A DNA stretch of 64,000 bases from Novosphingobium ginsenosidimutans. Lineage in GTDB: Bacteria > Pseudomonadota > Alphaproteobacteria > Sphingomonadales > Sphingomonadaceae. Shown one piece after another: positions 17,483 to 26,608 of the stretch. Below the pieces are notes generated by a model, which was not told the origin of the DNA, searched no databases, and worked only from the letters and a program-made list of their open reading frames with translations. The position numbers were made by a program, and so were the translations under genes. Numbering within the stretch: position 1 is the stretch's first letter; each line of letters opens with the position of its first letter. The stretch covers positions 2,044,001-2,108,000 of the forward strand of contig NZ_CP042345.1 of NCBI RefSeq assembly GCF_007954425.1. Direction: 5' to 3'.

Positions 17483-18699
17483 CAATCCTGACCTTCAAGG
17501 GCTTCGGCGGCGTCCGGCTTGAGGCCGAAGCGATCGGCGACGAGAATGATCCGACCATCCTGCTAGTCCACGGCGCCGGCCAGACCCGCAGCGAATGGAG
17601 CACCGTGGCCGAAGCCCTGGTCCAGGCGGGGCGCCGCGTCGTTTCGCTCGATCTGCGCGGCCATGGCGGCAGCGAGTGGCCGGAGAGCGGGCGCTATGAC
17701 CTGGAATCCCATATCGAGGACCTGCGCGCTGTCCTCGCCCAGCTCGGCACGCGGCCGGTGGTCGTCACCTCAACCAGCAGCGGCTGGATCGCAACGGTCG
17801 CGCTTGCAACCGATGCGGCGAACCTCGCGGCCGGTCTGGTGCTGGTGGACATGCCAGCGCGGCGCGATCCGGGGTTGGCCAAGGCGATTGCGGAGCGGCT
17901 GGCGGCGCTGCGCGGGCATGACCAGAAGCTGTGGGATGAGCGGGTGCTTGGCCAGATCGACCTTGACGATCTGGAGAACCGCCTGGCCGAGGCCGCACCC
18001 AAGCTCAACCTGCCGACCCTGGTCGTGCGTGGCGGCCTGCCGTGGATGGAGCGCTCCCCCGCTAGCGCGGCCTTCGACGCGGCGCTGCCCAATGCCGAAA
18101 GCGTCGAGGTGGCCGATGCCGACCTGCTGGTCGTGACCGACCGGACCGAGGCGTTCCTCTCGCACCTGCTCGATTTCCTGGACCGCAAGCAACCGCGCGC
18201 CGCGCCGGAATTCCGCGCCGGATCGGATGCCCGCACCCTGCGCGATGCGATGGGCTGTTTTGCCACCGGCATCACTATCATCACCTCGCGCGACGGGGAT
18301 GGCACGCCGATCGGCCTCACCGCCAACAGCTTCACCTCGCTTTCGCTCGATCCGCCGCTGCTGCTGGTCTGCGTGGCCAATACGGCCGGTTCGGCGCCCG
18401 TGCTGCGCGAGGCCGAGCACTTTGCGGTCAACATGCTGCAAGTCAGCCAGCAGGCCACCTCCAACCGCTTTGCCGGCAAGGGCGAGGACCGCTTCGCCGC
18501 CACTGCCTGGACCGAAGGCGAAACCGGCATGCCGCTGATCGACGGGGCGCTGGGCGCCTTCGAGTGCAAGCGCCATGCGATCCACGATGGCGGCGATCAC
18601 TTCATCCTGGTTGGCGAAGTGGTCCGCGCCCAGTTCGAACCGCGCCGCGATCCTTTGCTGTACTTCCGCGGCAAGTACCGCCGCTTGCACTTCGCCTAG
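17479..18699 (+). CDS. Fusion of alpha/beta hydrolase-like domain and flavin reductase domain
   Basis: A 406-residue two-domain protein. Residues 1-235 follow the alpha/beta hydrolase pattern ('ILLVHGAGQTRSEW', 'SLDLRGHGGSEWP'), with the nucleophile elbow Ser-Thr-Ser100-Ser-Gly. Where homologues have 'ADAGHMV', this protein has 'ADADLLV': the expected catalytic histidine is Leu216, so the domain may not hydrolyse. Residues about 253-406 are a flavin reductase (FMN-binding) domain ('AMGCFATGITIITS', 'GLTANSFTSLSLDPPLLLV'), as used to feed FMNH2 to two-component monooxygenases. No frameshift separates the halves. No oxygenase partner gene is adjacent. Confidence 0.88.
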   Translation: MTILTFKGFGGVRLEAEAIGDENDPTILLVHGAGQTRSEWSTVAEALVQAGRRVVSLDLRGHGGSEWPESGRYDLESHIEDLRAVLAQLGTRPVVVTSTSSGWIATVALATDAANLAAGLVLVDMPARRDPGLAKAIAERLAALRGHDQKLWDERVLGQIDLDDLENRLAEAAPKLNLPTLVVRGGLPWMERSPASAAFDAALPNAESVEVADADLLVVTDRTEAFLSHLLDFLDRKQPRAAPEFRAGSDARTLRDAMGCFATGITIITSRDGDGTPIGLTANSFTSLSLDPPLLLVCVANTAGSAPVLREAEHFAVNMLQVSQQATSNRFAGKGEDRFAATAWTEGETGMPLIDGALGAFECKRHAIHDGGDHFILVGEVVRAQFEPRRDPLLYFRGKYRRLHFA

Positions 18700-19415
18700 G
18701 GCCAGAGAAATTCGAGCGCGGTTTCACCGCATTTTTCGCCATCGGCACTGAAGCGGCGCTCAATGATCGTGCCATGCCCGGCAGCATCAACCAGAACGAC
18801 GGTTGAGCAGCGCGTTCCGTAAGTTGCGTTGCGGATGAACACCGGGCTAAAGGGCGATGTTGGGCCTTCGCTGTCGACCTCGGGCGGGAGCTCGGTCTCG
18901 TCGGCCAGTGCGGCGAAAAGACCGGCAGGATCATCGCTCCCCGCTGTCAGCCAATCGCCCAGCGCACCAGTCAACCGCTGGGTTTTCTGCCAAGGCTGAT
19001 CGAAGTGCCCGTTGGAAACCCCGTGCAGGCCCTGCGCAAGGGCCTGGGAGCCGGCTTGCGGCTGGTTGGTGACATGACTGGCCCCGCCCGGTCCTATCCG
19101 CAGCAAGTGGAACGGGTTCAGCCTTGCACCATCGGGATCCGGCCGGTCCAGCAGCCAGTCCACTACCAACCCGCCGCGCGAGGCCAGGCCTGGCTTGGGG
19201 TAACCCGGCAGCCGGAAGTTCGTAACCAGTGCAAGCCGCCCGGCCTCGTTCAGTCCGAGCCAGGTCCCGCCTGCCTCCAGATCGCGCCCGGCGATTACCC
19301 CATTGTCCCAGCGAGCCAGCGGCGCGGTTGGGCGCGCGTGAAACTCGTCGCGGTTGGCTGTCACGACCAACCGCCAACGCGGATGCGCGGCCCAGGAAAG
19401 AGCGGCGACGCACAT
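18696..19415 (-). CDS. NRDE family protein
   Basis: A 239-residue protein of the NRDE/TANGO2 family, named for the conserved motif seen here as 'VVTANRDEFHARPTAPLA' after an N-terminal Met-Cys, together with 'GGTWLGLNEAGRLALVTN'. Proteins of this family are N-terminal nucleophile-like; eukaryotic TANGO2 has been linked to heme and lipid handling. The bacterial role is uncertain. It is the last gene of a minus-strand cluster, 2 bases after the CoA-transferase. Its stop shares CTAG with the convergent fusion gene. Confidence 0.85.
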   Translation of the reverse strand: MCVAALSWAAHPRWRLVVTANRDEFHARPTAPLARWDNGVIAGRDLEAGGTWLGLNEAGRLALVTNFRLPGYPKPGLASRGGLVVDWLLDRPDPDGARLNPFHLLRIGPGGASHVTNQPQAGSQALAQGLHGVSNGHFDQPWQKTQRLTGALGDWLTAGSDDPAGLFAALADETELPPEVDSEGPTSPFSPVFIRNATYGTRCSTVVLVDAAGHGTIIERRFSADGEKCGETALEFLWP

Positions 19416-19417
19416 GG

Positions 19418-20593
19418 TCAGTCGGCCTTGCCGTCCAGCTTTCGGCGGATCGCCTGACCGTCTTGGTCGAGCCGCGGCGGCGCACGGCGCTTGGTTTTGG
19501 GCATCGCGCCAAACCGGACCGGTTGGCCGATCTCGTGATAGGTACCTTCAGTGGGGTGCTCGCGCTGCCGGAACAGGCCAACCGCGTTAAGATGTTCGTC
19601 TGCCAGCACGCCGGCAATGTCGTTGACCGGCTGGGCTGGAATCTGCGCGGCATGACAGGCCTTGAGCAGATGGGCCGTGGTGAAATTCGGGGTCAGTTCG
19701 GCCATATGACGATAGAGTTCGGGCATGGCGGCAGCACGATTGGCCGGCCCTTCAAAGCGCGGGTCCATGATATAGTCTGGCTCACCCAGGATCGCGAAGA
19801 TCACGTCCCAGGACTCATAGGTATAGGCGACGATCACGATATATCCGTCCGCGGTCCGGAACGGCTGGCGTTCCGGGTCGAGCTGGCGGGCATAGCCGGG
19901 CGGGCCGACCGGCGGATCGAAGGTCAGTCCGCCCAGATGCTCGTTCATCATGAAGCTGGCAAAGGATTCGAGCATTGGCACTTCAACCTTCTGCCCTTCG
20001 CCAGTCCGCTCGCGGTGGAACAATGCGGCCATTGTCGCATAAGCCGCGTGGAGGCCGGAGACCTTGTCGGCAATCAGCGATGGCATGAAGCGCGGCTGCG
20101 GATTGCCATCGACCAGTGGCAGCAAGCTGGTGACCCCGCCTGCCGCTTGGATCACATCGTCATAGGCCTGCAGATCAGCATAGGGGCCGTCCTGGCCAAA
20201 GCCGACGCAGTGAACATAGACGATGTCCGGCCGGATCGCCTTGACGGCCTCGTAGTCCAACCCAAGCCGCTCCAGCGCCTTGCCACGGACATTGGCGACA
20301 AACACGTCGGCATCGGCCAGCAGCGCCTTGATCACGGCATTGTCTTCCGGCTGCTTCAGGTCGAGCGTGATCGACTGCTTGCCGTGATTGAAGCCAAAGA
20401 AGATCGGCGCCATGCCTTTGGTCTTGGCGCTCTTTGCCGCCCAGCGCAGCACGTCGCCGCTGGGGGTTTCCACCTTGATCACCTCGGCCCCCAGATCGGC
20501 CAGGATCTGGGTGCAATAGGGGCCGAAGACCACGGTGGTCAGATCGACGACCTTGACGCCCGTCAGCATCGGTAGAGCAGCATTCTCAGGCAT
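19418..20593 (-). CDS. CaiB/BaiF family (class III) CoA-transferase
   Basis: A 391-residue family III CoA-transferase. Marks are 'GVKVVDLTTVVFGPYCTQILADLGAEVIKVE', 'NHGKQSITLDL' and the segment with the catalytic aspartate, 'LIADKVSGLHAAYA'. ATG at 20593 was chosen; a TTG four codons upstream (20605) would overlap the radC stop and cannot be excluded. It transfers CoA between carboxylic acids, typically in degradation of carnitine, bile acids or aromatics. Substrate unknown. Confidence 0.9.
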   Translation of the reverse strand: MPENAALPMLTGVKVVDLTTVVFGPYCTQILADLGAEVIKVETPSGDVLRWAAKSAKTKGMAPIFFGFNHGKQSITLDLKQPEDNAVIKALLADADVFVANVRGKALERLGLDYEAVKAIRPDIVYVHCVGFGQDGPYADLQAYDDVIQAAGGVTSLLPLVDGNPQPRFMPSLIADKVSGLHAAYATMAALFHRERTGEGQKVEVPMLESFASFMMNEHLGGLTFDPPVGPPGYARQLDPERQPFRTADGYIVIVAYTYESWDVIFAILGEPDYIMDPRFEGPANRAAAMPELYRHMAELTPNFTTAHLLKACHAAQIPAQPVNDIAGVLADEHLNAVGLFRQREHPTEGTYHEIGQPVRFGAMPKTKRRAPPRLDQDGQAIRRKLDGKAD

Positions 20594-20597
20594 CGCT

Positions 20598-21293
20598 TCA
20601 AACAAGTCCCTTGGCGCGCAGACTGGTATGGCCGTGACGGCCGACGATCACGTGGTCATGGACCACGATCCCGAGTAGCCGCCCGGCTTCGGCGATGCGA
20701 TTGGTGATTTGGATATCTGCGCGGCTCGGCTCGGGTGAGCCGGACGGGTGGTTGTGGACCAGGATCAGCGCCGCTGCCCCGACATCAAGCGCTCGCTTGA
20801 CCACATTGCGCGGGTGGATCGCCGCCTCATCGAGCGCGCCCTCGCTTTCCAGATGATCGAGTATCAGCCTGTTGCGGGTGTCGAGATAGAGCACCCGCAC
20901 CCGCTCATGCGTGAGGTGCGCCATGTCGATCGTCAGGTAGTCGATCAGGGTCTGCCAGCTGGCCAGCACCGGCGCCTCGGACAGCTCGGCGCGGGCGAGG
21001 CGGCGGGCGCCGAGCGCCACGATCTTCAGCGCCGCCGCGCTGGTTTCACCCATGCCGGGATGCAGTGCCAAGGCCTTGGCATCGGCATTGAGCACGCCGG
21101 CCAGGCTGCCGAACCGCGCAAGCAGGCTTTTGGCCAGCGGCTTCACATCCTTGCGCGGGATCGCCAGCATGAGCAGGTATTCGATGACCTCGTGATCGGC
21201 GAGCGCCTCGGCCCCGCCACCCAGCAGCCGCGCGCGCAGCCGGGCCCGGTGGCCGGTACCGTGATGCGGTTCGGCGGACTCTTCGTCGCTCAC
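20598..21293 (-). CDS. radC: RadC family JAB1/MPN metalloprotein
   Basis: A 231-residue protein with an N-terminal helix-hairpin-helix part ('GMGETSAAALKIVA') and a C-terminal JAB/MPN+ domain: Glu in 'EGALDEAA', then the zinc motif 'LVHNHPSGSPEPSRAD'. Start is a GTG at 21293 after GGGAG; the in-frame codons further up have no ribosome site. The early DNA-repair role of RadC is disputed. It leads the minus-strand cluster and is divergent from ydbH, with 60 bases between the starts. Confidence 0.9.
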   Translation of the reverse strand: MSDEESAEPHHGTGHRARLRARLLGGGAEALADHEVIEYLLMLAIPRKDVKPLAKSLLARFGSLAGVLNADAKALALHPGMGETSAAALKIVALGARRLARAELSEAPVLASWQTLIDYLTIDMAHLTHERVRVLYLDTRNRLILDHLESEGALDEAAIHPRNVVKRALDVGAAALILVHNHPSGSPEPSRADIQITNRIAEAGRLLGIVVHDHVIVGRHGHTSLRAKGLV

Positions 21294-21353
21294 GCCATCT
21301 CCCTTTGTCGATGCTGCATTGCCTTTCGCTGCCCGAACGCGCAAGCAGGAACG

Positions 21354-24300
21354 ATGCCGACGGCCGAGGACGAACTACCGGAAAATGCGGCGGAAGCTGC
21401 CCCGGCGTCCAGAACCCGGCGCCGGCCCCTGATCCTGACAATTGTTCTTGCCGTGCTTGCCCTTGGCCTCGTCGCGCTCTGGCTGCAGCGCGAGAACCTG
21501 GCCCACCGAATCATCGGCAAGCAGCTTGAACAGTATAGTCTCCCGGCCACCTATAAGCTGGAGAAGGTAGGGCCGCTAACCCAGGTGATCAGCGGCGTAG
21601 TCGTCGGCGATCCAGCTCAGCCGGACTTCACCGCCGAGCGAGTGGAGATCCATATCGTCCCAACATTGGGCCTGCCCACCATCGGCTCGGTCCGGCTCGT
21701 CAAGCCACGGCTCTACGGATCTTACAAGGCCGGGAAACTCAGCTTCGGCAGTCTCGACAAGGTGCTGTTCGCGCCTGGCCCCCAACGCGCGCCGGGGCTG
21801 CCGGACTTCGACTTGCGGCTGGAAGATGGCCGCGCGCGGATCGACTCCGACTATGGCCCCATAGGGATCAAGGCAGAGGGGCGCGGGAACCTGCGCAAGG
21901 CCTTTGCCGGGGAGCTGGCGGCAATCGCGCCCGAATTGCGGCTGGACGGCTGTCGGCTCACGAATGTCAGCGCCTTTGGCAAGGTGATGAGCGATGCCGG
22001 CGTGCCGCAGTTCAGCGGTCCGCTGCGGCTGGGCGGGGCCCGGTGCAGCGATCTGGCAATTGGCCAACTGGCACTGCAGGCGGAGCTCAAGGCGCCAGCC
22101 GATCTTTCCAGCCTGACCGCCAGTGGCAAACTGGCGGGCGGCCCGCTTGACTGGGCAGGGCAACGGGTCGCCCGGCTCGGCGGAGACCTTGCACTCTCGG
22201 CCAGTGCCACGGCGCTAGCGGCAAGATACGACCTGCAGGCGAGCGACCTGAGCGGGCAGCTCGCAGCGCGCAGGCTGACGCTTGCTGGTTCAGCCCGCAG
22301 TCGCGGCACACTGGGGCGCTTCGAGGGCGAGGGGCAGTTTGGCGGCCAGGGGCTGCGACCGGGACCGGCACTGGAACGCATGCTTGTCGAGCTGGAGCAG
22401 TCCGCCGCAGGAACCTTGGGCGCGCCGCTATTGGCCAGGCTTCGTGCCGGGCTGCGCCGTGAAGGGGCTGACAGCCGGCTCGCTGCTGAGTTCACGCTCC
22501 GCCGCAACGGCGATCTGACCAGCCTGATCGTGCCCGAGTTGGAGCTAACCGGCACCAGCGGGCAGGATCTGCTGGTCCTATCGCGCGGGCAACTTTCCTT
22601 GGGCGGGCGGGGCGGCCTGCGGATGACCGGCAACCTGCGCACGGGCGGGCAGGGCTTGCCGCGCTTGTCGGGCCAGGTCGAACGTCGACCCGGCGGCGTG
22701 ATTGAGGCGCGGCTGGCAATGGCGGAATACCGCGACGGCGATGCTGCCGTCGCCTTGCCGCAACTGATCGTGGTCCGCCGCGCCGACGGCGGGACCGGGC
22801 TGGCGGGCCGGGCCACAGTTTCCGGCGCGCTGCCGGGGGGCAGGGTTGATGGGCTGATCCTGCCGGTCGACGGCAACTGGTCGTCGCGTCGGGGCCTGGC
22901 CCTGTGGCGTGGCTGCACGCCGCTGCGGTTTGACACTTTGCGTTATGCCAGTCTGACGCTTGACGCCAAGGCGCTGACGCTGTGCCCGGCGCCCGGTCGC
23001 GCAATCCTGACCAGCAATGCGGCCGGCACCCGCTTCGCCGCCGGGGTCCCACGGCTGGCGCTGTCGGGCCGGCTTGGCCAGACCCCGATCCTGCTCAATT
23101 CCGCCGCGGTCGGGTTCGCCTGGCCGGGTGCGCTGGTGGCGCGCAATGTCGATGTTGCGTTAGGCCAGATCAGCGCTGCGAACCGGTTCACCATCGCGTC
23201 GCTCACGGGTCGCCTCGGCGATGTCCAGTCAGGCACGTTCGCCGGGGCTGAGGCCCGCCTGGCCGCCGTGCCGCTCGACATTCTCGCTGCCAGTGGAACC
23301 TGGCGCTATGCCGATGGCAGGCTCAGCCTGGGCGAGGGACTGTTCCGGCTTGAGGATCGGCAGGTCGATGACCGCTTCCGCCCCGTCATCGCTCGGGACG
23401 CCACGCTGACGCTTGAGAACAACCGCATCGCCGCCTTCGCCGCGCTGCGCGAACCTCAGTCCGACCGAGTGGTGACCGAGGCGATCATTGCCCATGACCT
23501 TACGAGCGGGCGCGGCCATGCCGATCTCGCGGTTCGCAACTTGGTCTTTGACGAAAAGCTCCAACCCGACACGCTAACCTACCTGGCGCTGGGTGTGATT
23601 GCCAATGCCGAGGGCCTGGTCAACGGGGCTGGCCGGATCGACTGGACCAGCGACGGCGTGACCTCGACCGGGCGCTTCACGACCGACAAGTTCAATTTCG
23701 CGGCCGCGTTTGGCCCGGTTGACGGGGTCAGCGGCACGGTTGAATTCACCGATCTGCTGGGACTGGTGACCGCGCCCAACCAACGGCTCAAAATCGCCTC
23801 GATCAATCCCGGGATCGAGGTTTTCGAAGGCGAGCTGAGTTTCCAGCTGGAACCTGATGGCCTGTTGGTGGTCAATGGCGCCGAATGGCCATTCGTTGAT
23901 GGCGAGCTGCACCTTTTGCCAACCCGGTTGACGCTGGGCGCTGCCGAACAGCGGCGCTTTACGCTGAAGGTGGTGGGGGCCGATGCCGCCCAGTTCGTCC
24001 AGCAGCTTGAAATGTCGAACATGGCGGCTCGAGGAGTCTTCGATGGCGAGCTGCCGCTGGTGTTCGACGAGGATGGCGGGCGGATCGAAGGCGGACTGCT
24101 GGTTGCCCGCGCGCCGGGCGGGAACCTGTCTTACATTGGTGCGCTGACCTACAAGGACATGGGCGCGATGGCCAATTTCGCCTTCCAGTCGCTGCGCTCG
24201 CTCGATTTCAAGGGCATGACGATCGGGCTCGACGGCGAACTTGATGGCGAAATCTTCACGCGCCTGCGAATTGACGGGGTGACGCAGGGCGAGGGAGCCA

Positions 24301-24536
24301 AGCGCAACTTCGTCACGCGGGAGGTGGGGCGCTTGCCGATCCGCTTCAACATCAACATCCGCGCGCCGTTCCAGCGGCTGCTGCATTCGTTCCGCTCGCT
24401 TTACGACCCGACCTATGTCCGCGATCCGCGCGAGTTGGGGCTGGTTGACAAGGATGGCAAGCCGATAACCCAGCCTGTAATTCCCCCACCGTTACCTCCC
24501 GATATTCAGCCCCCAGACAGCAGGAAAGTGCCATGA
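21354..24536 (+). CDS. ydbH: YdbH-type AsmA-like intermembrane phospholipid transport protein
   Basis: A 1060-residue protein with an N-terminal transmembrane anchor (about residues 25-44) and a long beta-rich periplasmic body typical of AsmA-like bridges. The C-terminal part ('YIGALTYKDMGAMANFAFQSLRSL', 'GEIFTRLRIDGVTQG') matches the YdbH end. In E. coli YdbH, with lipoprotein YnbE and chaperone YdbL, carries phospholipid from inner to outer membrane redundantly with TamB and YhdP. All three genes are adjacent here in the same order. ATG at 21354 follows AGGA; an open frame extends far upstream but across the radC gene. Confidence 0.88.
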   Translation: MPTAEDELPENAAEAAPASRTRRRPLILTIVLAVLALGLVALWLQRENLAHRIIGKQLEQYSLPATYKLEKVGPLTQVISGVVVGDPAQPDFTAERVEIHIVPTLGLPTIGSVRLVKPRLYGSYKAGKLSFGSLDKVLFAPGPQRAPGLPDFDLRLEDGRARIDSDYGPIGIKAEGRGNLRKAFAGELAAIAPELRLDGCRLTNVSAFGKVMSDAGVPQFSGPLRLGGARCSDLAIGQLALQAELKAPADLSSLTASGKLAGGPLDWAGQRVARLGGDLALSASATALAARYDLQASDLSGQLAARRLTLAGSARSRGTLGRFEGEGQFGGQGLRPGPALERMLVELEQSAAGTLGAPLLARLRAGLRREGADSRLAAEFTLRRNGDLTSLIVPELELTGTSGQDLLVLSRGQLSLGGRGGLRMTGNLRTGGQGLPRLSGQVERRPGGVIEARLAMAEYRDGDAAVALPQLIVVRRADGGTGLAGRATVSGALPGGRVDGLILPVDGNWSSRRGLALWRGCTPLRFDTLRYASLTLDAKALTLCPAPGRAILTSNAAGTRFAAGVPRLALSGRLGQTPILLNSAAVGFAWPGALVARNVDVALGQISAANRFTIASLTGRLGDVQSGTFAGAEARLAAVPLDILAASGTWRYADGRLSLGEGLFRLEDRQVDDRFRPVIARDATLTLENNRIAAFAALREPQSDRVVTEAIIAHDLTSGRGHADLAVRNLVFDEKLQPDTLTYLALGVIANAEGLVNGAGRIDWTSDGVTSTGRFTTDKFNFAAAFGPVDGVSGTVEFTDLLGLVTAPNQRLKIASINPGIEVFEGELSFQLEPDGLLVVNGAEWPFVDGELHLLPTRLTLGAAEQRRFTLKVVGADAAQFVQQLEMSNMAARGVFDGELPLVFDEDGGRIEGGLLVARAPGGNLSYIGALTYKDMGAMANFAFQSLRSLDFKGMTIGLDGELDGEIFTRLRIDGVTQGEGAKRNFVTREVGRLPIRFNINIRAPFQRLLHSFRSLYDPTYVRDPRELGLVDKDGKPITQPVIPPPLPPDIQPPDSRKVP

Positions 24537-24820
24537 AGCCACAACAATTGACCAAGCCGGTCCGGGCTGCGACAAGTTCCGCGATGGAACAAGGGGCATC
24601 ACGGCAGGGGCGGTCAGGGCTGTTCGGAATGGTCCGGACTGCCGGAATGAAAGGATTGATGCTGATTAGCGGAGCGATGACGCTGGCGGGCTGCATTTCG
24701 GTAAATGCGCCGGACAAGCCGATCGTCATCGAGCTGAATATCAATATCAAGCAGGAGGTTGTCTATCGTCTCGCGGCCGATGCCGGGAACACGATCAAGG
24801 ACAATCCCAATATCTTCTAA
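24533..24820 (+). CDS. ynbE: YnbE family outer-membrane lipoprotein
   Basis: Partner of YdbH. The conserved part is 'LAGCISVNAPDKPIVIELNINIKQEVVYRL' (read in two overlapping pieces: lipobox Leu-Ala-Gly-Cys, then the amphipathic strand that caps YdbH). Two starts are possible. The ATG at 24533 overlaps the ydbH stop (ATGA), has AGGAA in front, and gives 95 residues with an unusual 38-residue Arg/Lys-containing leader. The ATG at 24647 gives 57 residues, near the E. coli length, but only a weak ribosome site. The first is listed. Confidence 0.82.
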   Translation: MKPQQLTKPVRAATSSAMEQGASRQGRSGLFGMVRTAGMKGLMLISGAMTLAGCISVNAPDKPIVIELNINIKQEVVYRLAADAGNTIKDNPNIF

Positions 24821-24827
24821 GGACCTT

Positions 24828-25238
24828 ATGATGATCAAGATTGCAGCCCGTATCGAACGCAGCGCCCTGGCCGGGGCGGGCTGGGCCGCGCTTGCCGCAC
24901 TGGCGCTGGTCGCGCCCGCTTCTGCACAGCAGCGCGACCCGGCCTATGCCGCGGCACGCGCCAGCGGCCAGGTGGGTGAGAAGGTCGATGGCTATCTTGG
25001 CTTCCCCAGCGCGCCAAGCGCAGAAGTGCGCCGCTTGGCCGACGATATCAACATCAAGCGCAAGGCCGTCTATGCCGAGCGCGCTCAGGCTAACGGCGCC
25101 ACGATCGAGGAATATGCCTTCTCGGCCGGCTGCCAGGCGATTGCTCGCACCGTCGCGGGTGAAAAGTACCAGGCACCGGACGGATCCTGGCAGACCCGTA
25201 CCGCTGCAGCGCCCTTGCGCGACCCCCGCTGTCCCTGA
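24828..25238 (+). CDS. ydbL: YdbL family (DUF1318) periplasmic protein
   Basis: A 136-residue protein with a signal peptide ending 'LALVAPASAQQ' and the DUF1318 pattern: 'AAARASGQVGEKVDGYLG', 'DINIKRKAVYAERA'. In E. coli YdbL keeps the YdbH-YnbE complex from forming runaway multimers. Starts at 24828 or 24831 are both possible after AAGGAC. It closes the operon, 7 bases after ynbE. Confidence 0.88.
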   Translation: MMIKIAARIERSALAGAGWAALAALALVAPASAQQRDPAYAAARASGQVGEKVDGYLGFPSAPSAEVRRLADDINIKRKAVYAERAQANGATIEEYAFSAGCQAIARTVAGEKYQAPDGSWQTRTAAAPLRDPRCP

Positions 25239-25308
25239 TTCTGTCTCGGCCTCGCCACAGGGCTAAACTTTAAGCCGCCGGAGCCGGTTATACCGCCTTC
25301 GGCGGCGG

Positions 25309-25337
25309 TTGACTCAGGGCTTGCCCCCACCTAAGGG
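25309..25337 (+). promoter_or_regulatory. Candidate sigma-70 promoter of the Fo ATP synthase operon
   Basis: TTGACT (25309-25314), a 17-base spacer and TAAGGG (25332-25337), 61 bases before atpI. The -10 box sits in CCTAAG, the same core as in the candidate rpsA promoter. Prediction by eye. Confidence 0.45.
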
Positions 25338-25398
25338 GCCGGTGCCCTCGGCGGGCAGCCGTTGCCCTTGTCCATCGCTCCCGCATTAGGAGACTGGC

Positions 25399-25719
25399 AT
25401 GAACGACGAGCCACCTGCCCGAGACCCCATTGGTGAAGATGCGCGGGTCAACGCGCTCGAAGCGCGGCTCAAGGCTGCACGCGAGCGGGAAGAGCAGCGC
25501 AACAAGCCAGGTCTGGGCACGGAAACCGATGCGAATTATCGCCTTGGCAACCGTGTCCTGGCTGAGTTGATCGGGGGAATCGGTGGCGGTGCGTTTATCG
25601 GCTGGGTCATTGACCAGTTTGCCGGAACCACCCCCTGGGGTCTGTTGGCGGTGATGTCCCTCGGGATCTTCGTCGCCTTCAGGAACATCATCCGGATTTC
25701 GTCCCGGCGCCCTGATTGA
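25399..25719 (+). CDS. atpI: ATP synthase accessory subunit AtpI
   Basis: A 106-residue protein with a charged N-terminal half and two hydrophobic helices ('LAELIGGIGGGAFIGWVID' and 'WGLLAVMSLGIFVAFRNII'), as in AtpI. It assists assembly of the c-ring and Mg2+ handling in other bacteria. It has a good ribosome site (AGGAGA) and leads the Fo cluster. Confidence 0.88.
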   Translation: MNDEPPARDPIGEDARVNALEARLKAAREREEQRNKPGLGTETDANYRLGNRVLAELIGGIGGGAFIGWVIDQFAGTTPWGLLAVMSLGIFVAFRNIIRISSRRPD

Positions 25720-25720
25720 C

Positions 25721-25749
25721 CTTGCTTTAGGCCAGAGGGGCGCTGGTTG
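25721..25749 (+). promoter_or_regulatory. Possible internal promoter before atpB
   Basis: CTTGCTTTAG (25721-25730) followed at fixed distance by CGCTGG (25741-25746). The upstream 10 bases equal those before rpsA and the spacing equals that at rpsA, rpsF and dnaN. The -10 part is poorer than in the others, so activity is doubtful. Confidence 0.3.
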
Positions 25750-25779
25750 CATATGAATTGAGCAAGAAGGGTACGTCGC

Positions 25780-26565
25780 GTGGCCGAAGCGGCTAAAGTC
25801 GATCCGATGCACCAGTTCACGATCGAGCCGATGTTCGGCACCGATCACTGGCAGATCGCGGGCTACAATATTGCCTTCACCAATTCCTCGCTGTGGATGG
25901 CGATCGCGGCCGTTGCGCTGCTGATCTTCGTCGCCGGCGGGATGAAGCGGGAGCTGGTTCCCGGCCGCTGGCAGATGGCGGTCGAAGGCTTCACCGGCTT
26001 CATCGACAACCTGCTGGCCGCCAATATCGGCCCGGCCGGCAAGAAGTATGTGCCCTACATCTTCTCGCTGTTCATGTTCATCCTGTTTGCCAACATCCTC
26101 GGCCTGATGCCGCTGGGCCTGGTTGGCGTGCACCCCTTCACCTTCACCAGCCATTTCACCGCCACCGGCGTGCTGGCGGTGATGAGCTTCGCGATCGTGT
26201 TGATCGTCGGCTTCTGGAAGCACAAGCTGCACTTTTTCTCGCTGTTCGTGCCGCATGGCACCCCGCTGGTAATGATCCCGCTGATCTTCGCGATCGAGCT
26301 GGTATCCTTCCTGGTGCGGCCCTTCAGCCTCGGCCTGCGACTGTTTGTGGCCATGATGGCTGGGCACGTGTTGCTGGAAGTGCTGTCGGGCTTCGTGATC
26401 AACGGTGTCAATGCCGGCCTCGGCATCGGCCCGGTGGTCTCGATCCTCAGCTTCGCGCTGATGATCGCGATCTGCGCCCTGGAAATCCTGGTTGCCGGGA
26501 TCCAGGCCTACGTCTTTGCGCTGTTGACTTCGCTGTATCTCAACGACGCCGAAAACCTTCACTAA
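25780..26565 (+). CDS. atpB: F0F1 ATP synthase subunit a
   Basis: A 261-residue membrane subunit forming the proton half-channels. It starts with GTG (25780) after AAGAAGG. The conserved helix has '[15 protein letters not shown]', with the essential arginine at residue 187. Further marks are '[11 protein letters not shown]' and '[14 protein letters not shown]' at the C-terminus. It is followed by the c-subunit gene. Confidence 0.97.
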   Translation: MAEAAKVDPMHQFTIEPMFGTDHWQIAGYNIAFTNSSLWMAIAAVALLIFVAGGMKRELVPGRWQMAVEGFTGFIDNLLAANIGPAGKKYVPYIFSLFMFILFANILGLMPLGLVGVHPFTFTSHFTATGVLAVMSFAIVLIVGFWKHKLHFFSLFVPHGTPLVMIPLIFAIELVSFLVRPFSLGLRLFVAMMAGHVLLEVLSGFVINGVNAGLGIGPVVSILSFALMIAICALEILVAGIQAYVFALLTSLYLNDAENLH

Positions 26566-26608
26566 GTCCAATCCAACCACACGAATATTCGTAAAAGGAG
26601 TTATCGAA

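Noticed and set aside
16541..17485. N-terminal extension of the minus-strand SDR
   Set aside because: The extra 314 codons lie antisense to the enoyl-CoA hydratase gene; the ATG at 16540 has AGGAG and starts the fold correctly.
24647..24820. Shorter YnbE start as the main call
   Set aside because: It fits the E. coli length, but the coupled start at 24533 has the better ribosome site; kept as an alternative in the entry.
25239..25308. Possible terminator after ydbL (ACCGCC/GGCGGT region near 25293-25310)
   Set aside because: The stem is short with competing pairings and has no T tract; not enough to call.
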